64,000 nt of DNA, from contig NZ_CP107772.1 in assembly GCF_036345155.1 (NCBI RefSeq), positions 2,356,001 to 2,420,000 of the forward strand. Reading direction: 5' to 3'. Made by a program: the position numbers and the translations under genes. The DNA is from Streptomyces sp. NBC_00582. Lineage in GTDB: Bacteria; Actinomycetota; Actinomycetes; Streptomycetales; Streptomycetaceae. The notes under the pieces were generated by a model that saw only the letters and a program-made list of their open reading frames with translations, ran no database searches and had not been told where the DNA came from. This document shows positions 30,729 through 39,640 of this stretch, in pieces (position 1 is the first letter of the stretch; the number at the start of each line of letters is the position of its first letter).

Positions 30729-33019
30729 CCGCCCGGCTCAGCCTGTACCGCAAGGCCGAACAGGAGCTCCACAAGCTCGATCTCTCGATCAAGACCGACT
30801 TCTACGACTTCTGCCACGCCTTCCGGGAAAACCCCGACCAGCCAGGGCTGGTCAAGCGGAAGCTCAAGGGTGATTCCCGGATCTACCGCGCCGAGATCAA
30901 CCAGCACTACCGGGCGCTTCTGACCCGCACCGGCATCGACGCGGACGGCACCGAGGACTGGCTGATCATTGCCGTCCGCCACCGCCGAGACGTCTACGAA
31001 GAGCTCCAGGTCGCCGTCAACCGTGTCACCGGCGAGATCGAGTTCGTCGACCTCGCGGTCGTCGGGGACAGCGCCCTGCGCCGCGCCGGCATCACCCTGA
31101 CCCCCGCCGAACCGGACCACACGCCCAAGCCTCCCGTCGCCGAACCTGCGCAGCCCGAGGCCGCGCCCGCGCTGCTCGCCGGGTACAGCGCCGACGACCT
31201 GCGCGGGCTGGGCGTTGCCGACCAGCTCATCGACCTGGCACTCACCGTCACCGACAGCCAGGAGCTCGATCAGCTGGTCGAGGGCGCCCCCCTGCTGTCC
31301 AAGGACATCCTGTACGGCCTCGCCGCCGGCATGGGCATCGACGAGGTCCGCAAGGAAATCACCGCGCCAGTCGAACTCCGCCAGGAGCCCGACCCCGACG
31401 ACTTCGCAGCCGCCCTTACCCGCACCAAGGTCACCACGGTCGACGACGCGGTACAGGCCGTCATCGAGGAAGGCGACTTCCGTGCCTGGAAGGTCTTCCT
31501 CCACCCCACGCAGGAACGCATCGTCCACCGCCACTACAACGGCCCCGCCCGCGTCTCCGGCGGCCCCGGCACCGGCAAGACCATCGTTGCCCTGCACCGG
31601 GTCAAACATCTCGCCGAACAGCTGCCCCCCGGGCACAACAAGCCGATCCTGCTGACCACCTTCACCAAGAACCTCACCACCGACCTGCGGCTGCGCCTGG
31701 CCTCCCTCGTCGAGCCCGAACTCCTGGCCCGCGTCGACATCGCCCACATCGACCAGCTCGCCTCACGCGTCCTGGGAGAGAACACCGCGCCGGGCCGCGG
31801 CAAACAGCGCGTCTACGACAACGTGGCACTCAACGAGATGCGCCAGCTGCTCGCCGAGCTCGACGACCGCCGCTGGGAACCCGAGTTCCTGCTCGAAGAA
31901 TGGGAACAGGTCATCCTCGGCCAGTCGGTGCCGAACCGCTCCGCCTATTTCCAGGCCCGCCGCGCCGGCCGGGGCCGCGCCCTCACCCGCCCCGAACGCA
32001 ACCACATCTGGAAACTCATCGAACAGTTCACCGCCCGCCTCGACAAGCTCGGCGTCGAAACCTGGGGACAGGCCGCCGAACGGGCCGCCCGCTACGAGAT
32101 CGAACGCGCCGCGAAGATCCAGGCCCGCCGCGCGTACAAGGCCGAAGTCGGCGGCAAGGACCTCATCCACCGCGACGACAGTTCCGGCATGCGCTACCTC
32201 AACTACCGATACCAGCACATCGTCGTCGACGAGGCCCAGGACCTGCGCCCGGCGCACTGGAAAATGCTGCGCGCCATGGTCGACCCCGACCTGCCCAACG
32301 ACATGTTCATCGCCGGCGACACCCACCAGCGCATCTACGACCACCAGGTCGCCCTCGGCGCCCTCGGCATCAACATCCGCGGTCGCGCCTCACGCCTGAC
32401 GCTGAGCTACCGCACCACCAAGGAGATCCTCGCCAAAGCCCTGCGAGTCGTCGAAGACAAACGCGTCACGTACGACGACCTCGACGACGGCACCGACAAC
32501 CTCGCCGGCTACCGCTCCGTCCTCCACGGCCCCGCCCCCACCTTCACCCCCTACCGCTCCTGGGACGACGAACTCGCAGGACTCGCCACCACCCTGCGTA
32601 CCTGGCGCGAAGAACTGTCCACTGGCGACAGCGGTGCCTACCGCGACCCCAGCGGCCGAATCGCCGTGTGCGTCGCCGACCGCGACATGGTCAGCCAGAC
32701 CATGTACTACCTGGTCACCAAGGCAAACATCACCTGCGCCGAACTCACCAAGGACGGGCCCAAAGGCGAGGGCGAGGTCCACGTCGGCACCATGCACCGC
32801 TTCAAGGGCCTCGAATACCAAAAGCTCGCCATCGTCGGCGCCAGCGACGGCGTCATCCCGCGCACCAACGTCATCGAGCGCTACCGCACGGACGACCCGC
32901 CGCGCTACGAGCGCGAGCAGCGCAAGGCGCGCTCCCTGCTCTTCGTCGCCACCACCCGCGCCCGCGACGCCCTGAACATCAGTTGGCACGGCAAACCCAG
33001 CCCGTACCTGCCGGTCTGA
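30725..33019 (+). CDS. UvrD-like SF1 helicase with RelE-like N-terminal domain
   Basis: A 764-aa protein. The first ~95 residues resemble a RelE/ParE-type fold (AEQELHKLD, LKGDSRIYRAEI, DWLIIAVRHRRDVYEEL). A helical linker follows, then a UvrD/PcrA helicase: Q-motif-like QERIVH, Walker A GGPGTGKT near 279, TTFTKNL, Walker B VVDEAQDL near 500, GDTHQRIY, SYRTT, GTMHRFKGLEYQ near 688, and VATTRARD near the end. No nuclease domain is visible. Its ATG overlaps the preceding TGA by 4 nt, so it is the last coupled gene of the operon, where class 1 DISARM would carry a phospholipase-D gene (drmC). UvrD-type helicases occur in other defence systems; its role here is inferred from position. Confidence 0.87.
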   Translation: MTARLSLYRKAEQELHKLDLSIKTDFYDFCHAFRENPDQPGLVKRKLKGDSRIYRAEINQHYRALLTRTGIDADGTEDWLIIAVRHRRDVYEELQVAVNRVTGEIEFVDLAVVGDSALRRAGITLTPAEPDHTPKPPVAEPAQPEAAPALLAGYSADDLRGLGVADQLIDLALTVTDSQELDQLVEGAPLLSKDILYGLAAGMGIDEVRKEITAPVELRQEPDPDDFAAALTRTKVTTVDDAVQAVIEEGDFRAWKVFLHPTQERIVHRHYNGPARVSGGPGTGKTIVALHRVKHLAEQLPPGHNKPILLTTFTKNLTTDLRLRLASLVEPELLARVDIAHIDQLASRVLGENTAPGRGKQRVYDNVALNEMRQLLAELDDRRWEPEFLLEEWEQVILGQSVPNRSAYFQARRAGRGRALTRPERNHIWKLIEQFTARLDKLGVETWGQAAERAARYEIERAAKIQARRAYKAEVGGKDLIHRDDSSGMRYLNYRYQHIVVDEAQDLRPAHWKMLRAMVDPDLPNDMFIAGDTHQRIYDHQVALGALGINIRGRASRLTLSYRTTKEILAKALRVVEDKRVTYDDLDDGTDNLAGYRSVLHGPAPTFTPYRSWDDELAGLATTLRTWREELSTGDSGAYRDPSGRIAVCVADRDMVSQTMYYLVTKANITCAELTKDGPKGEGEVHVGTMHRFKGLEYQKLAIVGASDGVIPRTNVIERYRTDDPPRYEREQRKARSLLFVATTRARDALNISWHGKPSPYLPV

Positions 33020-33154
33020 CAACACAGGCCCTGGCTTTCCACCCTGTCCACTGGCCGTCTCGCACGAGATGGAAGGCTGATCAGAACCACTGAGAAGACG
33101 GCCAGTGCTGCTCTCGTTCCCCAGTGAGGTGCCTGGGGCGACCGGGGCAGGGCC

Positions 33155-33173
33155 GCACGCTCGTTGAGCGTGC
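33155..33173. terminator. Probable terminator of the defence operon
   Basis: GCACGCTC and GAGCGTGC pair across a 3-nt GTT loop, 136 bp after the last stop codon. No T-tract follows, as is common in high-GC actinobacteria. The rest of the ~310-bp spacer 33020-33331 holds nothing I can support. Confidence 0.5.
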
Positions 33174-33331
33174 AGACAGTGCCGCCCCGTCAAGGGTGTC
33201 TACGGCGTCGCTGCACGGTGAGTAGGCATTTTGATCCTCGACTCCACTGTCAGCCCGCACCGAGCGGCGCAGCAGGTCACAGCGCTCAGCGGCCTCCCCC
33301 TGGCGAACCGCAAGTGCGCCCAGGAGCACGA

Positions 33332-33862
33332 CTAGGAGACCCGTATCCGGCTGTCGCCGAGGACGTCAGAGGCCGCCGCTCGGAAGCCCTTCACGGCCTG
33401 GTACAGCAAGTGCTCCCGCTCGGCGGCGAGCACGGTGTCCGCGGCCTTGCGGGAGGTGTCTTCCGCGTGGGCATCACGCACCATGCGTCGCATGACCTCG
33501 GCGAGGTTGTCGGCCGCGTGAACCACACCATAGAGCGCCTCCACCACGGAAGGCGGCCCTTCAAGGATGACGAACTCGGCCGCCCGGTGGACGCTGCGGA
33601 CCTGGGCTGTGAAGCGCTCCATCTTCTCGTCGACGTCCCGCAGGTCCGGCTGTTCCGCCCGCAGCGCGTCGCGTACTGCGTCCAGGGCGACATCGCGGTC
33701 GTACACCGCGCCAAGGTAGTTCGCGTACGCGTCCCGGCGGTGCTGCCGGCGCCACTGGCCGAACTGCGAGCGCGCCGCCGCGCGGCCGGTGACCATCGCG
33801 GCGCCGAGGGTGGCAAGTGAGCCTACGACAGCGCCGAGCAGTGCGGTGAGTCCAGCATCCAT
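33332..33862 (-). CDS. Small membrane-anchored hypothetical protein
   Basis: A 176-aa protein with an N-terminal transmembrane helix (LTALLGAVVGSLATLGAAMV) followed by a basic RAAARSQFGQWRRQHRR segment and a long amphipathic, probably coiled-coil cytosolic part rich in Ala, Glu and Arg. Proteins of this design are frequent next to accessory genes in Streptomyces, but I know no function. It converges on the defence operon and is separated from the nuclease candidate upstream by ~150 bp. A structural or sensor role at the membrane is possible but unsupported. Confidence 0.7.
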   Translation of the reverse strand: MDAGLTALLGAVVGSLATLGAAMVTGRAAARSQFGQWRRQHRRDAYANYLGAVYDRDVALDAVRDALRAEQPDLRDVDEKMERFTAQVRSVHRAAEFVILEGPPSVVEALYGVVHAADNLAEVMRRMVRDAHAEDTSRKAADTVLAAEREHLLYQAVKGFRAAASDVLGDSRIRVS

Positions 33863-34009
33863 GACCCCATTCTCTCTACGCTGAGGCGCAGTTGAGGCCC
33901 GGCCAGAAGCGAGCCCAGGCGTCGGGGGTCACCCACGGGTACAGGGTGGTCGTTTTCAGGGGAGCCCTATCAGGGCAGAGCCGGGCCGGCAATCCGCCGC
34001 GTGCCGTGA

Positions 34010-35065
34010 TCAGGCGCGCGACAGAGAACTCGCCTCGTATCGCAGCTGGTAGGCGCGCACCCCGCTGCCATTCATCCGGTAAATCGTGATCGTCGACAAA
34101 AACTGCTCCTTGACCTCCAGGGTGCGGCGCCGCTCCTTCTCCGCGATACCGCTGATCCACTGCTCCACATGCTCCGGGAGCTTGAACGCCAACTCGTATG
34201 CCCCCTCGGCGGCCACCGGTGCGAGGGTCCACTCCGCCGCCGCTCCGGTCCCCCGCCGCCTGATACGCACCGCATGGTCTGGCATCGTCTCCGCGTAGGC
34301 CAGGAAGCCTTTGTGGTCATCAGCTGCAAGGGGAAGGATGAACGGTGCCGACGGGAATCCGAGCAAGAGCTCCGCATCGCTGTGCTGCTGGAGCACCGCG
34401 ACGAACTGCGCGATCGCCGCTTCGGCAGCCTGCTTGAACTTGCCCTCACCCAGCGACACGGAAGGCAACAGGTTCACCGGAGACGTCTCCAACGCCTTCC
34501 GCATCTGCGTGCGCAACCACGACAGCGGGAAGGGCTCGCCTTCGGGCCAGTACTGCCTCTGTGCCTGAAACAGGGACCACGCGGTGCTCCCGATGATCCC
34601 GAGCAACCACGAGAAGGACGCCCCGGAAAGGTCGACGAGCGAAATCTGATGCGCCAGAGCGTACTTCTGCGCATCCGACGTGAAGCCGTTCGCGGAGAAC
34701 AGGGCGTACGAATACTGATAGCGCTGCCTCGGCCTTGTGCCAGCGTGCGTCATGAAATTCTCGTTCACGTCGTGCAGTACCCCGTGCCCATTGCGGACAA
34801 CCTCCAGTCCGCAAGGCTTCTGGTAGAACTTGGCCTCAAGGAAGAGGCGGACCGGCATCGAGAACGCCGGGGTGAAGGCAAACTCTCCCAGCACATCAAC
34901 CTGGTGGAGGGCCCCCCTCCCACGTACCCGCAGCGTATCGCCGGTCGACACCAGCTCGACCGGATCCTGATCTTCATGAACCAGCAGGCGGTACCCGCTG
35001 AAGCGCAGCAGCCAGGCCAGTGACTCCTCCAGCAGATATCCCCGCAACGCGGAATCCTTGGCCAC
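34010..35065 (-). CDS. PD-(D/E)XK nuclease-like protein (Mrr/restriction-endonuclease fold)
   Basis: A 351-aa protein whose first ~90 residues fit a restriction-endonuclease fold: a leading helix with acidic residues (LLEESLAWLL), Asp57 in HQVDVLGEF and the Glu77-Ala-Lys79 pair in LFLEAKFYQK, spaced as in Mrr-like nucleases. A later SANGFTSDAQKYALAH segment fits the helix that follows the core in these enzymes. The remaining ~200 residues match nothing I recognise and may recognise the target. The GTG at 35065 has a G-rich ribosome-binding site and opens the conserved part. It lies on the opposite strand to the defence operon, 1 kb away, so it is probably an independent defence gene. Confidence 0.7.
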   Translation of the reverse strand: MAKDSALRGYLLEESLAWLLRFSGYRLLVHEDQDPVELVSTGDTLRVRGRGALHQVDVLGEFAFTPAFSMPVRLFLEAKFYQKPCGLEVVRNGHGVLHDVNENFMTHAGTRPRQRYQYSYALFSANGFTSDAQKYALAHQISLVDLSGASFSWLLGIIGSTAWSLFQAQRQYWPEGEPFPLSWLRTQMRKALETSPVNLLPSVSLGEGKFKQAAEAAIAQFVAVLQQHSDAELLLGFPSAPFILPLAADDHKGFLAYAETMPDHAVRIRRRGTGAAAEWTLAPVAAEGAYELAFKLPEHVEQWISGIAEKERRRTLEVKEQFLSTITIYRMNGSGVRAYQLRYEASSLSRA

Positions 35066-35382
35066 TCCCCCGCCCTCCCTGTGAATCCCGGTGTCACACC
35101 GCCTCGATCTTCTCATCACCGAACAGGTGCCGCAGATACCGGCCCGCGCCCGAATGACGGTGCGGCTGCGCGAGGCGGCCGACCGGGCGGTGCACGAACG
35201 ACGTTGGAGCCACCGTGATACAAGCCGCCCGGGATCTGGGCTTGTCCTGGCCGACGGCGATAACCGCTTTCGTTGACGCCTCCGGCGACGGTGGGCTGCT
35301 CGGCCAGGCCGAGGTAGGTCGAAGCCTGGCTTGCCTCGGCGTAGCAGTAGGGAAGCGAACGGCGCTCAGTCGATCGACGTGG

Positions 35383-35469
35383 GAGATGCACCCTGTCCAG
35401 GTAGTGGGCGATCTGCCGCAGAATCGAGGGATGGATGTCGTACGACGCCAGTTCAGTGGGCAGGACCCA
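35383..35469 (-). pseudogene. Nudix hydrolase C-terminal remnant
   Basis: The minus strand encodes WVLPTELASYDIHPSILRQI and continues AHYLD, which closely matches the C-terminus of the Nudix gene at 52870-53340 (WILPSELDAYDIHPSMRKQI then AHFLD). No Nudix box or rest of the enzyme is found around it. The flanking DNA (35066-35635, ~570 bp) contains no other supportable gene, so this is decayed sequence with one recognisable scrap. Confidence 0.55.
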
Positions 35470-35635
35470 TGGCAGAGGCAGCGCAGCGTCTCCCCGCTGA
35501 GTCGTGGCGCATCCGGCGAAAACGTCAGGTAGACGCCTTGTGCCCAGGACAGAAGCGGTGATGTGGATCGGCCAGTGGCGCACCGACCGGCGGCCTGCTG
35601 TGACAGACGCTCAATTATCGGTCTGCCCTGTGCGT

Positions 35636-35788
35636 TTAGCGGCTCGTCCACCACGCTGCCCCGGCTCCCGTGGCCGTAGTGACAAGAGTGACGAGCCATG
35701 CAGGTATCCGTTGTATGACCAAGTGCAGCCCGCCAAAGTGGAGTTCGAACTGGGGCGGCGTGCTGGTCGTGTCGGTCTCCGGTTTCAT
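35636..35788 (-). CDS. 50-aa single-pass membrane protein
   Basis: A short frame starting MKPETDTTSTPPQFELHF, then GGLHLVIQRIPAWLV and a hydrophobic, Gly/Ala-rich helix ending AAWWTSR. From memory, short Streptomyces proteins with an ELHFGGLHL-type N-terminus and a C-terminal membrane helix occur beside accessory genes. The ribosome-binding site is weak, and a longer in-frame start upstream exists but adds unlikely sequence. The function is unknown. Confidence 0.5.
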   Translation of the reverse strand: MKPETDTTSTPPQFELHFGGLHLVIQRIPAWLVTLVTTATGAGAAWWTSR

Positions 35789-36047
35789 GTATTCAGCGGA
35801 GCACGCAGGGGCGGCGGCGGACAGCGGATCGCTGTTGCGGAGGTGTTGCGGACTTACTGCCATGCCTGTAGGCAAGCACAGTCCCGACACACGCCGTTGA
35901 TCTCTGTGGATAACGCGGGGGTTGTGGATAACTACACTCAACAGCCGCCTCGTACGGAGTCTCACACCGCGCCAGTGTAGGCGCGCACCCTGCCGTACCA
36001 GCCGGGATGGTGTCCCATCGTCGCTGCAGCGGCTTCGTCGTCCGTGA

Positions 36048-36323
36048 CGAGGACAGCTCGATCCAGGCAACGCCGCCTTCGAGCTCTGCACGAACGCCAA
36101 CATCACCTGCGCCTGGCGCAAGATCGGTCGACTCTCGCGCCACAACGCCCGCCCGTGGATGGTGACCGCAGCCGGCTACAAAGTCGGCATCGCCCAGGAC
36201 GACAACCACATCCGACTCCGCGGCAGGCCGCAGGCCATGAAACACGCCAACCAGGCACTCTACGAAAAGGCCGTCGTCGACGCCCTCCTCAACAGCCTGA
36301 CGGCGCGCAGGGCCGGAAGCTGA
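36048..36323 (+). pseudogene. C-terminal gene fragment without a start
   Basis: An open frame of ~91 codons follows a TGA at 36045-36047 and reads like genuine protein (NAAFELCTNANITCAW, VTAAGYKVGIAQDDNHIRL, NQALYEKAVVDALLNSL). It has no plausible start codon at its beginning. Helical, basic character and Arg/Lys-rich ends suggest a DNA-associated mobile-element or phage protein, but I do not recognise the family. Confidence 0.4.
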
Positions 36324-36467
36324 CCTGCCAATGCCATTCCGAGACAGAGCAAGTCAGCACCACCCGCCAGGGCCACTCGCAGACACAGGTGCTCCCGCGG
36401 GAGCGTCAACGGGTGGCGAAGATAATTTGGTTGCTGAGGAAAGAGGCTGCCTGCTGCACTGAACGGT

Positions 36468-37223
36468 ATGGCGACGACGATCACCAGCGAGGCGCGGACC
36501 GCGTTCCGCCGGAACGGGTTCGTGGTGATTCCCGGCGTGCTCAGCGACGAGCAGATCACCGCAGGACGCAAGACCGTCACTGCGCTGCTGGAGCGGCGCC
36601 CCTTCGCCGACGATCACGTCGGACCGTATTTCCTGTGGCCCCGCTTTGATGCGGAGGACCATCCGCTGCTCGACTTCTACCGGGAGACCGGGATCGGGGA
36701 GCTCGCCGCCCAGCTGCTGCGTTCGGATCTCGCTGTCCAAGACCCGAATGTCGCGCAAGTGGCGACGACGATCCCGCCCTGGCCGCACCGGCCGGGCGGC
36801 CCGCACGTCGACGGCCTGACGCCGTGCGAACCGGACGGGCGCCCCGGCAGCTTCTCGCTGCTGGCCGGCGTATGGCTCACCGACCATGACCGGCCACACC
36901 GGGGGAACCTGTGGATCTGGCCGGGCACACATCTGCGATTCGGGCAGTACCTCGCCGAACACGGTGCGGATGCCCTGGCACGGGTCGAGGAGATGAATCC
37001 GGGACCGTACCCGAAGATCGAGCTCGGCGAGCCGATGCAGGCGATCGGCCCCGCCGGCAGCGTGCTGTTCGCGCACTACCTGCTCGCCCACAACATCGGC
37101 AACCACGACGGCACGGCGGACGAGAGGCGGCGCGAGACGGTGTACTACCGGCTCCACGCAAGCGGCCACCGGGAACGCTGGCGGCAGACGGTCACCAACC
37201 CGCTCGCCGAATTCCGCTCATAA
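36468..37223 (+). CDS. Phytanoyl-CoA dioxygenase (PhyH)-family Fe(II)/2-oxoglutarate oxygenase
   Basis: A 251-aa PhyH-superfamily enzyme. The iron triad is visible: His and Asp in GGPHVDG (near residue 110), and the distal His in YLLAHNIGNH (near 203). The 2-oxoglutarate-binding Arg is in RRRETVYYRL. The FRRNGFVVIPGVLS N-terminus is typical of the family. Substrates range from lipids to natural-product scaffolds and phosphonates, so the reaction cannot be named. It is alone on the strand, 104 bp before a kinase-like gene, with no biosynthetic cluster around it. Confidence 0.88.
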   Translation: MATTITSEARTAFRRNGFVVIPGVLSDEQITAGRKTVTALLERRPFADDHVGPYFLWPRFDAEDHPLLDFYRETGIGELAAQLLRSDLAVQDPNVAQVATTIPPWPHRPGGPHVDGLTPCEPDGRPGSFSLLAGVWLTDHDRPHRGNLWIWPGTHLRFGQYLAEHGADALARVEEMNPGPYPKIELGEPMQAIGPAGSVLFAHYLLAHNIGNHDGTADERRRETVYYRLHASGHRERWRQTVTNPLAEFRS

Positions 37224-37327
37224 GGAGCGGCGCGAAGCGTCCAGGCCGGCGCGTAGTGTCGGCCCACCAGGTGCGGTCGGCCTCGCCCTGTCGAAATGCG
37301 GCGTCCGGGCTGGAAGGATCAGACGTC

Positions 37328-38152
37328 ATGCCATCGCACCCGCTGCTGGACACCGACTCCATCGACGCCTTGGAACCCTTCTTGCACAAAGTGGGCACCG
37401 TCTTCCGTGCCTTCCGGGAGCAGGACTCTGGTTGCGTGTCCTACGGGGTCGCTGTCGGTGGCAAGCGATGGTTCGTCAAGAGCGCGGTCACCCCGGATGC
37501 AGCCGCCTCCCTGCGCCGAGCTGTTCATGTCCATGCCCTGGTCCGGCATCCGGCGATCGTGCCCCTGGAGCGCCCCATCGCGCTCAGAGGTGGCCTGGCC
37601 CTGGTGTACCCGTGGGTGGAGGGTGAGGTCCTGTATCACCCCACCGCCTCGCGCAAGGGCGGCCGGGCCGCCCCGGGCAGCCCGATGGCCCGCTTCCGCC
37701 GCCTTCCCGTCCCCGACATCCTGACGGCGCTGGAGCGGATACTCGATGCGCACGTGACCGTGGAGAGGGCCGGGCTTGTCGCTGTCGACCTCTATGACGG
37801 GTGCATGCTGTACGACTTCGGGAACCGTCGCATGTTTCTGTGTGACCTGGACGAGTACCGTCCGGGGCCCTTCGTCCTGGAGACCGACCGGCTGCCAGGG
37901 TCCCGGCGCTATATGGCGCCGGAGGAGTTCGCCAAGGGGGCAACCATCGGTGTCCGAACGACCGTGTACGTGCTGGGACGTGCGCTACGGCTGCTGCTGG
38001 ATGCGGGCGATGAAGAGCGGGAGTGGCGTGGTTCTGCGTCGCAGCTGTCGGTCATCGAGCGGGCCACCGCCGACGATCCTGCCCGCCGGTTCGCCTCGGT
38101 CGAAGCCCTGGCACGGGCATGGCGGGCCGCTGGCCCAAGGAGGCTTGGATAA
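37328..38152 (+). CDS. Divergent protein-kinase-like phosphotransferase
   Basis: A 274-aa protein with a kinase-like fold but altered motifs. There is no clear glycine loop (VSYGVAVGGKRWFVKSAV carries the probable ATP Lys). The catalytic loop reads VAVDLYDGCMLYD in place of HRDxxxxN, and the metal motif reads CDLDEY in place of DFG. GSRRYMAPEEF matches the activation-segment end of Ser/Thr kinases. The Asp residues required for catalysis are therefore present. The ATG at 37328 starts the conserved MPSHPLLDTDSID. It may phosphorylate a protein or small molecule. Confidence 0.75.
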   Translation: MPSHPLLDTDSIDALEPFLHKVGTVFRAFREQDSGCVSYGVAVGGKRWFVKSAVTPDAAASLRRAVHVHALVRHPAIVPLERPIALRGGLALVYPWVEGEVLYHPTASRKGGRAAPGSPMARFRRLPVPDILTALERILDAHVTVERAGLVAVDLYDGCMLYDFGNRRMFLCDLDEYRPGPFVLETDRLPGSRRYMAPEEFAKGATIGVRTTVYVLGRALRLLLDAGDEEREWRGSASQLSVIERATADDPARRFASVEALARAWRAAGPRRLG

Positions 38153-38272
38153 TCTTCCTCAAGCCGTCACCGGCGGCTGCGGCTCGAACGCTAGTTTCCC
38201 GCGCTGTTGACCATGTCCGCGGCCAGGTAAAAGGTCGGTCCGGCAGAGGGTCCCTCGGATCAGTCGCCCCGG

Positions 38273-39277
38273 TTAGATCGTCCAGCCACGCCGATCGACC
38301 AGCCATCGCAGGGTGACCTCGCCGCACCATGTCTGGTGCCGGCGAAGGTGCGGGGACCAGTCCGCCGGGGGCTGTGCCCCGGAAACCAGGAAGAAACCCG
38401 AGAGTGCGGCGAGGGCTGCATCGAGCTGTTCGTCGGCGACTCCGCGGGCCGTGGGATGTGCCGCGAACAAGGCCGTGGCGTCGTAGCCGTCGGCGAATGC
38501 GGTGGCCAAGAGCAGCACCAGATCGAACCAGCTCGCCCCGAAACAAGGCCAGTTCCAGTCGCAGATCCACGCGGCACCGCCGGCGTCGATCAGCACGTTG
38601 TCCAGACGCAGGTCGTGGTGCAAGACGGCATTGCCCGCAGTGGCCTCCCGCCAATGGCTCTCCAGCTCGGCCAGCTGCCGCGTTCGCGGGAGGGGCACCC
38701 ACGCTGGCAGGAGCTCCGCCTTGGCGCTGCCCGCCTGAAGATCACGCCAAGCGGTGAAGTCACCTTCGGCGCTTACCGGCTTGAGGCCAAGACGCAGCAG
38801 CTGCGCCGAGGGCGCGGAGAGCATTTCGGCCGCCGCCGCGTAGGCGTTCAAAGTGGCGTCCAGGTCGCTGGGCTGCCAGGGTTCGGCAGGCATGCGGCCG
38901 CCATCGACGGCGTCGAAGCCGAGGACGACCCACTCATCCTGCTCCTCGACCCACCGCAGGCGTGGTGCCGGGACCTCCACAGGCAGGGCCTGGTTGATCA
39001 AAGACTCCCGCCGGTAGCAAGCCGCGATCACAGCGTTTTCCACATCGTTGATCGCCTTGATGAACTGACTGCCACCGGCCGTGTGGACCACCGCGGCGAA
39101 GCCGCTGGTAAATCCGCTCCCGGCACTCGGCCCGGCGTCCACCGCGCCGCCCAGGCGTCGTGAGATCAGCTGGCGGATGCCCTGCGGAAGCTGGTCCCAG
39201 CCTGGGCGTACGGCGGTGGAGCTGTAGCGCAGACGTGGAGTGATGATGTGCGGCATTCCGTCAGGGTGCGACAACAC
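38273..39277 (-). CDS. APH-family phosphotransferase
   Basis: A 334-aa aminoglycoside-phosphotransferase-fold protein. The catalytic loop is LHHDLRLDNVLID (near residue 220) and the metal-binding motif is ICDWNWP shortly after. The N-lobe carries GSGFTSGFAAVV, FIKAI with the ATP Lys, and the acidic partner in the helix that follows. Family members phosphorylate antibiotics, sugars, choline or homoserine, so the name does not imply resistance. GTG at 39277 has an upstream GGTGAG; an internal ATG at 39256 (MPHIITPRL) is an alternative. It is divergent from the T-box/serS unit. Confidence 0.85.
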   Translation of the reverse strand: MLSHPDGMPHIITPRLRYSSTAVRPGWDQLPQGIRQLISRRLGGAVDAGPSAGSGFTSGFAAVVHTAGGSQFIKAINDVENAVIAACYRRESLINQALPVEVPAPRLRWVEEQDEWVVLGFDAVDGGRMPAEPWQPSDLDATLNAYAAAAEMLSAPSAQLLRLGLKPVSAEGDFTAWRDLQAGSAKAELLPAWVPLPRTRQLAELESHWREATAGNAVLHHDLRLDNVLIDAGGAAWICDWNWPCFGASWFDLVLLLATAFADGYDATALFAAHPTARGVADEQLDAALAALSGFFLVSGAQPPADWSPHLRRHQTWCGEVTLRWLVDRRGWTI

Positions 39278-39394
39278 TCCGTCTCACCGCCACCGAGATT
39301 CGGGGGGTCGCGCGCCCGACAATCCGGGCGCTGGGCCGGCCCCTCGACACGCGGATAATTCCTTGCCGCCGGTGAAACAGCCGTCCTACCCTCG

Positions 39395-39640
39395 CTGCAA
39401 CGCGCTGACGGAGACGAGTAACCACGGATCACGCGAGCCAAGAGAGCTGCCGGTAGCTGGGAAGGCGGCCTCGCGCCCGGGGAGAATCCCCTCCCGAGTG
39501 CGGGGAGGAACGGCCCCCAAGGCCCCATGCCCCGCCGGCTGGCCCCCGTGACCGGGCCCGAACGAGGCCGCCACCGTCCGGTGGCGGCGAAGCGTGGTGG
39601 CACCGCGAGCCCCCCTCTCGCCCACGCTCCCAGGGATCAC
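39395..39640 (+). promoter_or_regulatory. T-box riboswitch upstream of serS
   Basis: The 400-bp leader has T-box hallmarks in order: an AGTA motif at 39417-39420, a short stem I with candidate specifier bases ATCA at 39428-39431, an AGAGAGC block and a GCTGCC/GGCGGC hairpin at 39446-39469, and the T-box core GGTGGCACCGCG at 39596-39607, flanked by AGCGTGG (39591-39597) and CCACGCT (39622-39628). In the UGGN tRNA-binding bulge, N is C, which pairs with discriminator G73, the base of bacterial tRNA-Ser. The short stem I resembles actinobacterial T-boxes that control translation; GGAG at 39663-39666 would be the regulated ribosome-binding site. Uncharged tRNA-Ser would switch serS on. Confidence 0.8.

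Noticed and set aside
14165..33019. BREX or Pgl system
   Set aside because: A kinase and a PglX-like methylase are present, but no PglZ phosphatase, BrxC/PglY ATPase or BrxL protease is found.
14165..33019. Canonical class 1 DISARM
   Set aside because: There is no separate DUF1998 gene (drmB) and no phospholipase-D gene (drmC) next to the helicases; the fused protein and the UvrD helicase do not match the standard set.
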